A stretch of 64,000 nucleotides of DNA from Amycolatopsis sp. DSM 110486 (lineage in GTDB: Bacteria; Actinomycetota; Actinomycetes; Mycobacteriales; Pseudonocardiaceae): the NCBI RefSeq assembly GCF_019468465.1, contig NZ_CP080519.1:7991001-8055000 (forward strand). Direction: 5' to 3'. Of the stretch, positions 21,023 through 29,202 are shown in pieces. The notes under the pieces were generated by a model. It was not told where the DNA came from, searched no databases, and saw only the letters and a list, made by a program, of their open reading frames with translations. The position numbers and the translations under genes are program-made. Each line of letters begins with the position of its first letter. Position 1 is the stretch's first letter.

Positions 21023-21891
21023 CCGGGGCCACCCAGGACGACGACTACGGGCGCCTGATCGTGCAGGGCGCGGACCGGCCGGGGATCGTGGCGACCGTGT
21101 CGGGGGTGCTGACGGACGAGGGCGCCAACATCGTCTCGCTCGACCAGTCGACCAGCGATCCGTCCGGCGGCCGGTTCTTCCAGCGCACGGTTTTCCACTT
21201 GGCGGATCTGCCTTCGCGGCTGGCCGACCTGAACGCGACATTGGAAACGCGCCTGGGCGAACAGCTGGGACTCGAGTTCCGGCTGGTGGAGGCGAGGCGG
21301 CGCAAGCGGGCCGCGATCCTGGTGTCCAAAGCGGACCACTGCCTGCTCGACCTGTTGTGGCGCCAGCGCCGCGGCGAGGTGCACATGACGGTACCGATGG
21401 TGGTGTCGAACCACCCCGACCTGGGCGACGACGTGCGCGGCTTCGACATCCCGTTCTTCCACGTGCCGGTGGGCAAGGGGGACAAGGCGGCCGCTGAGAA
21501 AGAACAGCTGAACCTGCTCAAGGGCAACGTCGATGTGGTGGTGCTGGCGCGCTACATGCAGATCCTGTCCGCCGATTTCCTCGCCGAGCTCGGCGTGCCG
21601 GTGATCAACATCCACCATTCGTTCCTGCCGGCGTTCGTCGGCGCCGGGCCGTACCAGCGGGCGAAGGAGCGCGGTGTGAAGCTCGTCGGCGCGACCGCGC
21701 ACTACGTCACCGAAGACCTCGACGAGGGGCCGATCATCGAGCAGGACGTCATCCGCGTGTCGCACCGGGACTCGGTACCCGAGCTACAGCGAAAGGGGGC
21801 GGACGTCGAACGGCTCGTGCTCTCTCGCGCGGTGGCGTGGCACTGCGACGACCGCGTCGTCCGGGACGGCTCCACCACCGTGGTGTTCTAG
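21019..21891 (+). CDS. purU: Formyltetrahydrofolate deformylase (PurU)
   Basis: A 290-aa protein with an N-terminal ACT domain (LIVQGADRPGIVATVSGVLTDEGANIVSLDQ) and a formyltransferase-like C-terminal domain. The catalytic signature is visible as INIHHSFLPAFVGA and, later, GATAHYVTEDLDEGPII. It hydrolyses 10-formyl-THF to formate and THF. In this operon it would recycle THF for the O-demethylase and dispose of the methyl carbon as formate. The GTG start lies inside the metF stop. Confidence 0.93.
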   Translation: MTGATQDDDYGRLIVQGADRPGIVATVSGVLTDEGANIVSLDQSTSDPSGGRFFQRTVFHLADLPSRLADLNATLETRLGEQLGLEFRLVEARRRKRAAILVSKADHCLLDLLWRQRRGEVHMTVPMVVSNHPDLGDDVRGFDIPFFHVPVGKGDKAAAEKEQLNLLKGNVDVVVLARYMQILSADFLAELGVPVINIHHSFLPAFVGAGPYQRAKERGVKLVGATAHYVTEDLDEGPIIEQDVIRVSHRDSVPELQRKGADVERLVLSRAVAWHCDDRVVRDGSTTVVF

Positions 21892-21915
21892 CCGGGGGAA
21901 CGGAAGGGAGTGGCT

Positions 21916-22260
21916 ATGACGAAGGCCCGTGACGACTACCTGCTCGACCTGCGCGCGAGCCGGCGGGGGTACGCGCTGAACAAGATGTGCCTGTCGCTGA
22001 AGGACGAACGGAACCGGCGGCGGTTCACCGAGGACGAATCCGCCTACTGCGACGAGTTCGGGCTGTCGCCGGAGCAGAAGAAGGCGATCCTCGAGCGGGA
22101 CTGGACCGGGATGCTCGAACTCGGCGGCTCCGTCTTCTACACCTACAAACTGGCGATGCTGGACGGGAAGTCCATGCAGTACCTCGGCGGTGTGTTCACC
22201 GGCATGACGGCCGAGGAGTTCGCCGAGGCGATGCGATCGGGAGGGCGGAAACTTGGCTAG
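21916..22260 (+). CDS. ligA: Protocatechuate 4,5-dioxygenase alpha subunit-like (LigA)
   Basis: The 114-aa all-helical small subunit of a type II extradiol dioxygenase has the LigA-type features SRRGYALNKMCLSL, LKDERNRRRF and ERDWTGMLELGGSVFYTYKL. LigA caps the LigB active site and has no metal. GGAAGGGAG precedes the ATG; a GTG six bases earlier is an alternative. It overlaps ligB by 8 bp. Actinobacteria normally open protocatechuate by the ortho (PcaGH) route, so this gene is unusual here. Confidence 0.92.
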   Translation: MTKARDDYLLDLRASRRGYALNKMCLSLKDERNRRRFTEDESAYCDEFGLSPEQKKAILERDWTGMLELGGSVFYTYKLAMLDGKSMQYLGGVFTGMTAEEFAEAMRSGGRKLG

Positions 22261-23107
22261 GGTGATCTGGGGTCTCGCCACGTCGCACGTCCCGTCGATC
22301 GGCGCGGCGATGGACAACCGCAAAACCGCCGAGCCGTACTGGAAACCGTTGTTCGACGGGTACGCCCCGGCCCGGGAGTGGATGGCCGAGCATCGGCCGG
22401 ACGTCGCGGTGATCGTGTACAACGACCATGCCAACGCGCTCGACCTCGACCTGGTCCCGACCTTCGCGGTCGGCACCGCGGAGTCCTACGAAGTGGCCGA
22501 CGAGGGTTGGGGCCGCCGCCCGGTGCCACCGGTCGTCGGCGCGCCGGAGCTGAGTGAGCACCTCGTCCGCCGGCTCATCGACGACTCCTTCGACATCGCG
22601 ACCTTCCACGGCCTCGACGTCGACCACGGCCTCACCGTGCCGCTGTCGGTGTACTGCCCGGATCCGGGGGAGCAGTGGCCGTGTGCGGTGGTGCCTGTGC
22701 TCGTCAACGTCATCCAGCACCCGCAGCCCACGGCCGCCCGCTGCTACGCGCTGGGGCAGGCGATCGGCCGCGCGATCCGGTCGTTCCCGGAGGATCTCGG
22801 CGTCGCGGTGTTCGGCACCGGAGGCATGTCGCACCAGCTGGCCGGTGCCCGCGCGGGTTTGATCAACACGCCGTTCGACCGCATGTTCCTGGAGAAGATC
22901 GAGACCGACCCGGAGGCCCTCACGCGGCTCACGCGGGAGGAGTACGTCGCCCAGGCCGGCACTGAGGGCATCGAGCTGATCATGTGGCTGGTGATGCGGG
23001 GCGCGATGGAGGAGCGGATCACGCGGATCCACGAGACCTACCACGTGCCGGCGTCCAACACCGCGGCCGCGCTGGCGCTGTTCGAGAACGGGGGAGCACC
23101 CGTATGA
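22253..23107 (+). CDS. ligB: Protocatechuate/gallate 4,5-dioxygenase beta subunit-like (LigB)
   Basis: The 284-aa catalytic subunit of a class III extradiol dioxygenase opens protocatechuate, gallate or a 3-O-methylgallate-like ring between C4 and C5. The iron ligands match LigB: His12 (ATSHVPSIGAA), His59 (VYNDHANAL) and a Glu in TEGIELIMW. The catalytic His is in GTGGMSHQLAG, and FHGLDVDHGLTVPL is conserved. A TTG at 22253 gives the family N-terminus MARV exactly. The substrate cannot be assigned from sequence alone. Confidence 0.93.
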   Translation: MARVIWGLATSHVPSIGAAMDNRKTAEPYWKPLFDGYAPAREWMAEHRPDVAVIVYNDHANALDLDLVPTFAVGTAESYEVADEGWGRRPVPPVVGAPELSEHLVRRLIDDSFDIATFHGLDVDHGLTVPLSVYCPDPGEQWPCAVVPVLVNVIQHPQPTAARCYALGQAIGRAIRSFPEDLGVAVFGTGGMSHQLAGARAGLINTPFDRMFLEKIETDPEALTRLTREEYVAQAGTEGIELIMWLVMRGAMEERITRIHETYHVPASNTAAALALFENGGAPV

Positions 23108-23811
23108 CCGCTTTCGTTCTGCTGCACGGAGCGTGGCACGGGGGCTGGGCTTGGCAGCGGGTGACCCCCGCGCTGCGCTCGGCCGGCCACGAGGTCTTCG
23201 CACCGACGCTGACCGGGCTCAGCGACCGCGCCCACCTGCTCAGCCCCGCGGTGGGGCTCGGCACGCACATCCAGGACGTCGTGAACCTGCTCGAGGCGCA
23301 CGACCTGCGCGACGTCGTGCTGGTCGGGCACAGCTACGCCGGGCAGGTGGTCACCGGTATCGCCGATCGGGTGCCCGAGCGGCTCGCCAAGCGGGTGTAC
23401 CTCGACGCGTTCGCCGGCCGTGACGGCGAAGCCGCCATCGACCTGCTGCCCGAGCAGGTCGCCGGACACTACCGCGAGTCGGTGGCCGGCCCGGGTTTCG
23501 GCTGGCTCATCCCCGTCCGGTCCCTGAGTGTGCTCGGCGTGACGGACGAGGCCGACCTGGCGTGGCTCGGCCCGCGCCTGACGCCGCAGCCGTGGCTGAC
23601 CTACACCGAGCCGCTGCGTCTCACCGGCGCGGGCGAGGGCGTGCCCGCGGAGTTCGTCGAGTGCACGGACTGGATGCGGGTGTTCCGGACCCACGCGGAG
23701 CGGGCCGCGAACCGCGGCTGGCCCGTGCACGAGATCGCCACCGGGCACGAGGCCATGGTGACCGCGCCCGGCGAGCTCGCGGACCGCCTGCTCGCGATCG
23801 CGAAGTCGTAG
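23104..23811 (+). CDS. Alpha/beta hydrolase
   Basis: A 235-aa alpha/beta-fold hydrolase. It has the oxyanion motif VLLHGAWHGGWAW, nucleophile elbow GHSYAG (Ser), a late acid, and the terminal GHEAM histidine. The ATG overlaps the ligB stop by 4 bp, so it belongs to the ring-cleavage operon. C-C hydrolysis is not needed in the standard 4,5-pathway, so ester or lactone hydrolysis (for example of a methyl ester or pyrone intermediate) is one idea; this is inference. Confidence 0.86.
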   Translation: MTAFVLLHGAWHGGWAWQRVTPALRSAGHEVFAPTLTGLSDRAHLLSPAVGLGTHIQDVVNLLEAHDLRDVVLVGHSYAGQVVTGIADRVPERLAKRVYLDAFAGRDGEAAIDLLPEQVAGHYRESVAGPGFGWLIPVRSLSVLGVTDEADLAWLGPRLTPQPWLTYTEPLRLTGAGEGVPAEFVECTDWMRVFRTHAERAANRGWPVHEIATGHEAMVTAPGELADRLLAIAKS

Positions 23812-23826
23812 CCCACCGGAGGAACC

Positions 23827-24123
23827 GTGGAATTCCTGGTCCGCACCGAGAACCTGCTCCCGCCCGAGACCCCGGACGAGCTCCGTGAGCGCCTACGCAA
23901 GGCCGAACGCGAGCGCGCGCACGAGTTGCGCGCCGCCGGTGTGCTCAAACGACTGTGGCGGGTGCCGGGCCGCAACGCGACCATCGGCCTGTACGAGGCC
24001 GAAGACCCGGCCGCCCTGCACGACGCCCTGACCTCGCTGCCGATGTGGAAGTGGATGGACGTCAACGTCGAGGCACTGGCCACTCATCCGCAGGAGCGTT
24101 CGGCGGGGAACGGAGCGCCGTGA
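23827..24123 (+). CDS. Muconolactone isomerase (MIase/CatC) family protein
   Basis: The 98-aa protein matches the small CatC fold: MEFLVRTENLLP at the start, a helix with ERERAHELRAAGVLKRLWRVPG, then LPMWKWMDVNVEALATHPQ at the end. Muconolactone isomerase shifts a double bond in the ortho pathway. Here it is the last gene of a ligAB operon, where no muconolactone is expected, so it may isomerise or hydrolyse a 4,5-cleavage product. GTG start after GGAGGAACC. Confidence 0.85.
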   Translation: MEFLVRTENLLPPETPDELRERLRKAERERAHELRAAGVLKRLWRVPGRNATIGLYEAEDPAALHDALTSLPMWKWMDVNVEALATHPQERSAGNGAP

Positions 24124-24180
24124 CGCGGTAGTACTCGCTGAGCGGGGGACGAGTTCGACGGACACCATCGGCGATCCGTG

Positions 24181-24453
24181 GTCGTCATCCGCCACAGCCA
24201 CACGGCCGATCTCCGGCCTCGAGCCGCTGCGATCGTTCCGGCTGAACAGAAGACAGTGTCGGCCGACTGCGGTACGGCAGCCGCCTTCCCCCAGGATGCC
24301 GTCTCCGACCTGCTGGTCTCCTAGGACGCGGCCGGCAACACGACCTCGATCACCGGTGATCAGATTCTCAGCCGGCCCGCTCAGCGCTCCGACGGCCGTG
24401 GCCAAGGGGTCAGCGCGACCATCGACTGCGCGGGCATCACGGTGATCCAGTGA
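24181..24453 (+). pseudogene. Decayed coding remnant (unrecognised)
   Basis: Between 24256 and 24453 one plus frame has coding-like GC-rich third positions and reads VSADCGTAAAFPQDAVSDLL, then an in-frame TAG at 24322, then DAAGNTTSITGDQILSRP and a natural-looking end ATIDCAGITVIQ. I do not recognise the family. The stop and the absence of a start suggest a dead gene. Confidence 0.35.
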
Positions 24454-24898
24454 CGTGCCGAGGTAGGTCGTGCAGCCGATGTCCGAAGCGGGCTCCGAGC
24501 GACTCGTCGAGTCCTGGGGGTAGGCCCATTCGGGCTCGGTCCGGTTGCGGAAGCAGCACAGGTCGGCCTTTGTCGCCGGGAAGAATCTCGGCGTAGGCGA
24601 ATCTGCCACACCTTCTTGATCAAGACCGTGCAGTGAATCCGCTCACTCGACGCCGGCTCGCCGTCTACGGCCTGGCTCGCGGTCAGTGCGTGCTGCCCGT
24701 GGGCGTGAACGTGCTCTAGCCAGCGCCGTTGTTCGCCGGCGGCGGCTGCACGATGGCCGCCTCGTGTTGTCCGCTGCAGACGCGCTGCTCGTCGGAGGAA
24801 GCGCCTGGGTCGTCGGGAGCCGAATTCCCGGCGGCGGCCGGTAACGCCGGGCGGGGTCGGACCGACCATGTCGTGTTGATGTCAGCGAAGGAGCACCA
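24454..24898. other. Intergenic, nothing recognised
   Basis: No family, repeat or RNA signature is seen before the ribosome-binding site (AAGGAG at about 24888) of the next gene. Confidence 0.4.
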
Positions 24899-25429
24899 GT
24901 GTCCAACTCACACCCGATGGTCCCGCCACAACCAGCGTCCAGAGCGAGGCGGCGCTGGCCGTGGATCTTCGGGGCGGTGCTGGTCGTCGTGATGGTCGGG
25001 GTCGGCGCAAACGCTCGTCGAGCGGAGAGTCTGCAGCCCTCCCAGGCTGCCCACGATGCGGCGACGTCGTCGGCTACGGCAACCGACGGCGGCACCGGCG
25101 AGGCGGCCATCCTGCGTGCGGCCGGCCTGCTGCACGCGCACGTCGAGAACCTCGAGCAACTGATCTGCGACCCGTACACGGCGACCGCGACGGCGACCGC
25201 CGGTGGGTTCGATGTCCACGTCACCTACCCGGGCCCCGCGAATTTGACCGTCTTCGCCGAGACCTTCGACGAGCGCCCCAGCACGCAGCACAAGACGATC
25301 GGTGGGCAAGACGCCGGGGCGACGTTCACGTTCACCGGATTCCCGCTCGATCAGGTGATGGCGATCTCGGTGTCGGAGACATCGGACCGCGGCCCCGGCA
25401 CTTGCGACGTCTTCGATCGGGCTCCGTAG
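24899..25429 (+). CDS. Membrane-anchored hypothetical protein
   Basis: A 176-aa protein: a short basic cytoplasmic N-terminus (SRARRRWPW), one transmembrane helix (IFGAVLVVVMVGVGANA, about residues 23-39), a low-complexity Ala/Thr linker and an extracytoplasmic domain of about 100 residues with two cysteines (LICDPY and GTCDVF), which could pair. The domain is rich in beta-strand-like sequence (TYPGPANLTVF, ATFTFTGFPLDQVMAISV). AAGGAG precedes the GTG start. No function can be assigned. Confidence 0.7.
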   Translation: MSNSHPMVPPQPASRARRRWPWIFGAVLVVVMVGVGANARRAESLQPSQAAHDAATSSATATDGGTGEAAILRAAGLLHAHVENLEQLICDPYTATATATAGGFDVHVTYPGPANLTVFAETFDERPSTQHKTIGGQDAGATFTFTGFPLDQVMAISVSETSDRGPGTCDVFDRAP

Positions 25430-26000
25430 CCGACACCGCTTCCCCGGCACGTGCGCCAGTGTCGGCGGTGATCTCCCGCGCCACGCGCCGGGCGGCTTCT
25501 TCGACGGCGCCATCGAAGAAGCCGGCCCGGAAGTCGGCGAGACAGCGCGAGCAGCTGGCTACGACGATCGTCGTAGGGCACCGTCGAACTGGATTCTGGT
25601 GCTGAGCTGGAGCAGGTCGAACGCGAGGATCCGGGCCCGGCAGGTCGTCGACGAGGCGGTAGCTGATCTTCCGCTGCGGGAACCTGACGCTTTCCTGGCC
25701 GCTCCAGTCCGTCCGTTCGGAAGTCTCGTTGGTTCGAGAAATGATCGGCACCACGGCCGACCCGCTGGTCGGCCCCTGCGCTCGGCGGCGATTCGGTGGA
25801 GCTCTCACGCCGTGGTGAAGTGAAACGCGGTCAGGTCCTGCCCCACCTTGGCCTCGGCTACCGATTGGTAACCGACGTTGGCCTGGGCACCTTCAAAGTG
25901 CGCCCCTGCCGGTGCGCTGGCGGTGTTGCGAGCCTTCGGAGAGCCGAGTCTGCCGCTCCTGGACGTTGGGCCTCGCACACCAGGCGCGGTGGCCGGTACC
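25430..26000. other. Long intergenic stretch with possible decayed minus-strand coding
   Basis: Minus-strand frames contain short coding-like pieces (FFDGAVEEAARRVAREI near 25500; a piece ending GYQSVAEAKVGQDLTAFHF near 25807-25890). No complete gene or recognised family is found. It may be eroded sequence. Confidence 0.35.
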
Positions 26001-27287
26001 GTGCTGATGGTGCCGACGTGGCGTTTACGGGATTTCCACGACGACGATCTGGACCGCGCCATCCAGCTCTGGGATCAGGACCGGCAGGCGGACGATTCGC
26101 CTCCGGTGTTTCCGATTTCGGAGGTCATGGCTGCGACCCGGACCGGCGTTGTCGTGGTGGCGGTGGTGGGCGATGACCTGGTGGGGATGGCGGTCGCCCA
26201 GGCACAGGGGGAGCGGGCCTGGATCACGGGGGTGTCGCTCGAGCGGCGGTGGCGCAACCGGGGGATCGGCAGCTCCTTGATCGGCGAGCTCGAGCGGCGG
26301 CTGAGGGAGCACGGAATCCGCCGGATCAGTGCGCTGCTCCCGCCCGGCGCGACGGGAACCGTGGCCCTGGAAAACTCCGGCTATCCGGCTCGCCCCGGGT
26401 TGATCTTCTACGAAAAGGTCGAGCATCTCGGGGCCAGCGACGCGGGCCTGCTCGCGGAGCTCGGCGGGCGGGTTCTGCCGCGTGGACTGTGGACCGATCT
26501 CGCAGGGATGGAGCGGGAGAAGGAAACCATCGAGCGGCGGATCGTGCTGCCGCTGGCCAAGCCCGTGCTGGCGGACCGGTACGGCGTCGTGCAGCCGAAG
26601 GCGGTCATCCTCTTCGGCCCGCCGGGCACGGGCAAGACCAGCTTCGCCAAAGCGGTCGCCTCCCGGCTGGAATGGCCGTTCGTGGAGCTGTTCCCCTCCA
26701 GGCTCGCGTCGTCGGGAGCCGGAGGCTTGGCTACTTCGCTACGGGACACGTTCGCCGACCTGGCCGACCTCGAGGCCGTTGTGCTGTTCATCGACGAAGT
26801 CGAGGAGATCGCCGGCGTCCGGTCCGGGCTGGCCGTCGATCCTGGCCACGGAGTCACCAACGAGCTGCTCAAACTGATCCCGGGCTTCCGCGACCACGAC
26901 GACCGCCTGCTGATCTGCGCCACCAACTCCGTCCGCTCTCTCGATCCGGCGTTCCTGCGCCCGGGCCGGTTCGACTACGTTCTTCCGGTCGGTCCCCCGG
27001 ACCCGGCGGCCCGGGCGGCGATCTGGCGGCGGTACCTCGGCCCCGCTGCCGGCGGTGTCGAGCTGGAGCGGCTCGTGGCGGCGAGCGAGATGTTCACCCC
27101 CGCCGACATCGAGTTCGCCGCTCGCAAAGGTGCCCAGGCCGCGTTCGAACGTGATGTCGTCCACGGCCGCGGCGCCCCCGCCGGCACCGAGGATTACCTC
27201 GCCGCCGTCGCCGACACCCGGCCCACCCTCACCGAACAGGCCCTGACCGAGTTCCGGGAAGACATCGCCCGGTACGTGCGGATGTGA
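26001..27287 (+). CDS. GNAT acetyltransferase-AAA+ ATPase fusion protein
   Basis: About 428 aa. Residues ~1-150 are a GNAT N-acetyltransferase: WRLRDFHDDDLDRAIQLW, then VVVAVVGDDLVGMAVAQ, then the acetyl-CoA-binding RRWRNRGIGSSLIGELERRL. Residues ~165-428 are a classic AAA+ module: Walker A GPPGTGKTSF, Walker B VVLFIDEVEEI, sensor ICATNSVRSLDP and the second-region motif PAFLRPGRFDYVLP. The AAA part is closest to the FtsH/Cdc48-like group but lacks protease and second AAA domains. The start is GTG 26001 or ATG 26007. The gene stands alone. An ATP-driven remodeller that acetylates or recognises its client is an inference only. Confidence 0.88.
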   Translation: MLMVPTWRLRDFHDDDLDRAIQLWDQDRQADDSPPVFPISEVMAATRTGVVVVAVVGDDLVGMAVAQAQGERAWITGVSLERRWRNRGIGSSLIGELERRLREHGIRRISALLPPGATGTVALENSGYPARPGLIFYEKVEHLGASDAGLLAELGGRVLPRGLWTDLAGMEREKETIERRIVLPLAKPVLADRYGVVQPKAVILFGPPGTGKTSFAKAVASRLEWPFVELFPSRLASSGAGGLATSLRDTFADLADLEAVVLFIDEVEEIAGVRSGLAVDPGHGVTNELLKLIPGFRDHDDRLLICATNSVRSLDPAFLRPGRFDYVLPVGPPDPAARAAIWRRYLGPAAGGVELERLVAASEMFTPADIEFAARKGAQAAFERDVVHGRGAPAGTEDYLAAVADTRPTLTEQALTEFREDIARYVRM

Positions 27288-27543
27288 TCGGCGCACGCGT
27301 CGGCCGTCGCCGTCTCGAACTCGGCCGCACCACGAGGTTCGCCCGCGCGCCGGGACACCTCGCTGAGCGGCGTCGGCTGTGCTCACCAGCTCAGTTCCCG
27401 GTTGACCACGGGCAGCGTGACAGCGACGACCCGACGCTGCCAGGCGCTGCGCGACTCCCGCGATGCCTGATGCCAGTCAGCGAACGTCGGCCGGGATCGT
27501 CCTTGTCATTCGGCCGGAAGATTGACCGGATAGATTGACCGGC

Positions 27544-28323
27544 ATGACTTCCACCGGCGACAAGGCCACGCTGCTGCAGGAGCTGCACGCGGCCCCGGAA
27601 CTGCTGCTCGTCGTCAACGTCTGGGACGCGATCACCGCCAAGGTTGTCGCCGAGACGCCCGGGACCAAGGCACTGGCCACACCCAGCCACGGGATCGCGG
27701 CTTCCCGCGGCTACCCCGACGGCGAGAAAATCCCGCGCGACGAGATGATCGCCGAGGTCGCCCTGATCGTGCGCGTCGCGGGTGACCTGCCGGTGACCGC
27801 CGACCTCGAGGCCGGCTACGGCGACCCGGGCGGCACGGTGGCGCGGGCGATCGACGTCGGCGCCGTCGGCTGCAACCTCGAGGACCAGATGAAGCCGCTG
27901 GCCGACTCAGTGAAGGCTGTCGAGGCCGCCGTGGCCGCCGCCCAGAACTCGGGTGTCGACTTCGTGCTCAACGCCCGCACTGACGCGTTCCTCAAGGCCG
28001 GCGACCGCGACCCCGACGAGGTGCTCGCCGACGCCATCGCCCGCGGCCGCGCCTACCTGGCGGCAGGTGCGTCGAACTTCTTCGTGCCCGGTCTGCTCGA
28101 CGAGGACCAGGTGGCCCGCCTGGTCGACGCACTCGGCGAGCGCAAGGTCAACCTGATCGGCATCCCCGGCTCGATCCCGTTGGCGCGTGCGCAGGAACTG
28201 GGCGTCTCACGGGTGTCCTACGGTCCGTGGAGCCAGAATGTGGCGCTCACCGCCCTCGCGAAGCTCGCCGAGGACGTATACGCGGGCGGCGGCCTGCCCT
28301 CGGACACGCGCAAACTGAACTGA
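27544..28323 (+). CDS. Isocitrate lyase/PEP mutase superfamily enzyme
   Basis: A 259-aa TIM-barrel protein: VVNVWDAITAKVV at the start, SHGIAASRGYPDGE, ADLEAGYGDPGGTVARAI (metal-binding Asp/Glu region) and GCNLEDQM, then FVLNARTDAFL. The catalytic Cys of isocitrate and methylisocitrate lyases (KKCGH) is absent. It is therefore in the PEP mutase/oxaloacetate-decarboxylase-like subgroup of unknown substrate. ATG at 27544; a monocistronic look. Confidence 0.85.
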   Translation: MTSTGDKATLLQELHAAPELLLVVNVWDAITAKVVAETPGTKALATPSHGIAASRGYPDGEKIPRDEMIAEVALIVRVAGDLPVTADLEAGYGDPGGTVARAIDVGAVGCNLEDQMKPLADSVKAVEAAVAAAQNSGVDFVLNARTDAFLKAGDRDPDEVLADAIARGRAYLAAGASNFFVPGLLDEDQVARLVDALGERKVNLIGIPGSIPLARAQELGVSRVSYGPWSQNVALTALAKLAEDVYAGGGLPSDTRKLN

Positions 28324-28383
28324 CCCCACCTCCGGCCCCGGCAGGCCGAACGCTGCGAGGGCCGGACTCGTTCACCGCGTCAT

Positions 28384-28920
28384 GTGGCGATCTCGACCAC
28401 CCGCCGCCCCGACGCCGACCGGACCCGGCGACCGCGAAGCACGTTGCTTCTAACGTGTTTCGCGGGCGCCCACCCGAACCGCAGCTGTTCTGAGCGATCA
28501 GCCACGCGCACGGCGGGCCGGGCCGCGTTCATGACCGACATGACCGCTGCGTTGACGTCGGCCGGGCTCGACTCCGCACCATCCACACAGAGCTGTTCGG
28601 CGCGCTCGACGCCATCAACCCCGGGCTCGTCGGGCCGATCACCCGGCCGCCGCACCCGCCGGCCGGGCCGCCCGGCACCGGGCCGGGCGTCACGTTCGCC
28701 CGCAGTGGCATTTCGGCACCGTTCCCAGGCGGCACGCTGCTGGAACTCGCCGACGCGTGCGACGTGCCCGCACGCTGGAGCTTGCTGCACCGGCGCGTGC
28801 CAGACGTGCGGCACGCCGGTCCTGTCGGGCTCCGTCGGCTACGCGCAGTTGCCGCTGGAGTCGCCGGCAGCAGGCCAGGCGCTGCTCTGCTGCTCCACCC
28901 CGCGCACCGACCTTCGATAA
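28384..28920 (+). pseudogene. Remnant of an oxidoreductase with C-terminal 2Fe-2S ferredoxin domain
   Basis: Three segments in alternating plus frames line up with one protein. AAFMTDMTAALTSAGLDS is in the 28384 frame. TELFGALDAINPG through PFPGGTLLELADACDVPARW is in the 28581 frame. CCTGACQTCGTPVLSGSVGY...ALLCC is back in the first frame. This is the end of a flavodoxin-reductase/MOSC-type protein with a plant-type ferredoxin domain (C-x4-C-x2-C plus a late Cys). At least two frameshifts and no N-terminal domain mean it is dead. Confidence 0.65.
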
Positions 28921-29202
28921 ACAAGCGCGTCGGAGTCGGCACCCTCTCGGCCGGCGATGTCGGCAAAGCACTGGAGTGGGACCTAGACGATGCTCGCGAA
29001 ATCCGCTCGGTCGGCTGATGACCGCTCGTTGACAACGCGCTCGCGTCCGTGTTGAGACAGCGCCCGGTTGTGAACGTGGAACTTGGTCGACCGGGCGTGC
29101 ACGCGGTGCCGGAGTTATGTTTGAGGCTCCGATGAGGTCGCCGCGGGGTCTGTCCGATCAGGCCGGCGGGGGCGGCGACGGAGCGGGTAGCGGTGGTGCG
29201 AG

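Noticed and set aside
24124..26000. Insertion sequence or genomic-island boundary
   Set aside because: The stretch is gene-poor and partly decayed, but I could find no transposase, terminal inverted repeats, target duplication or tRNA.
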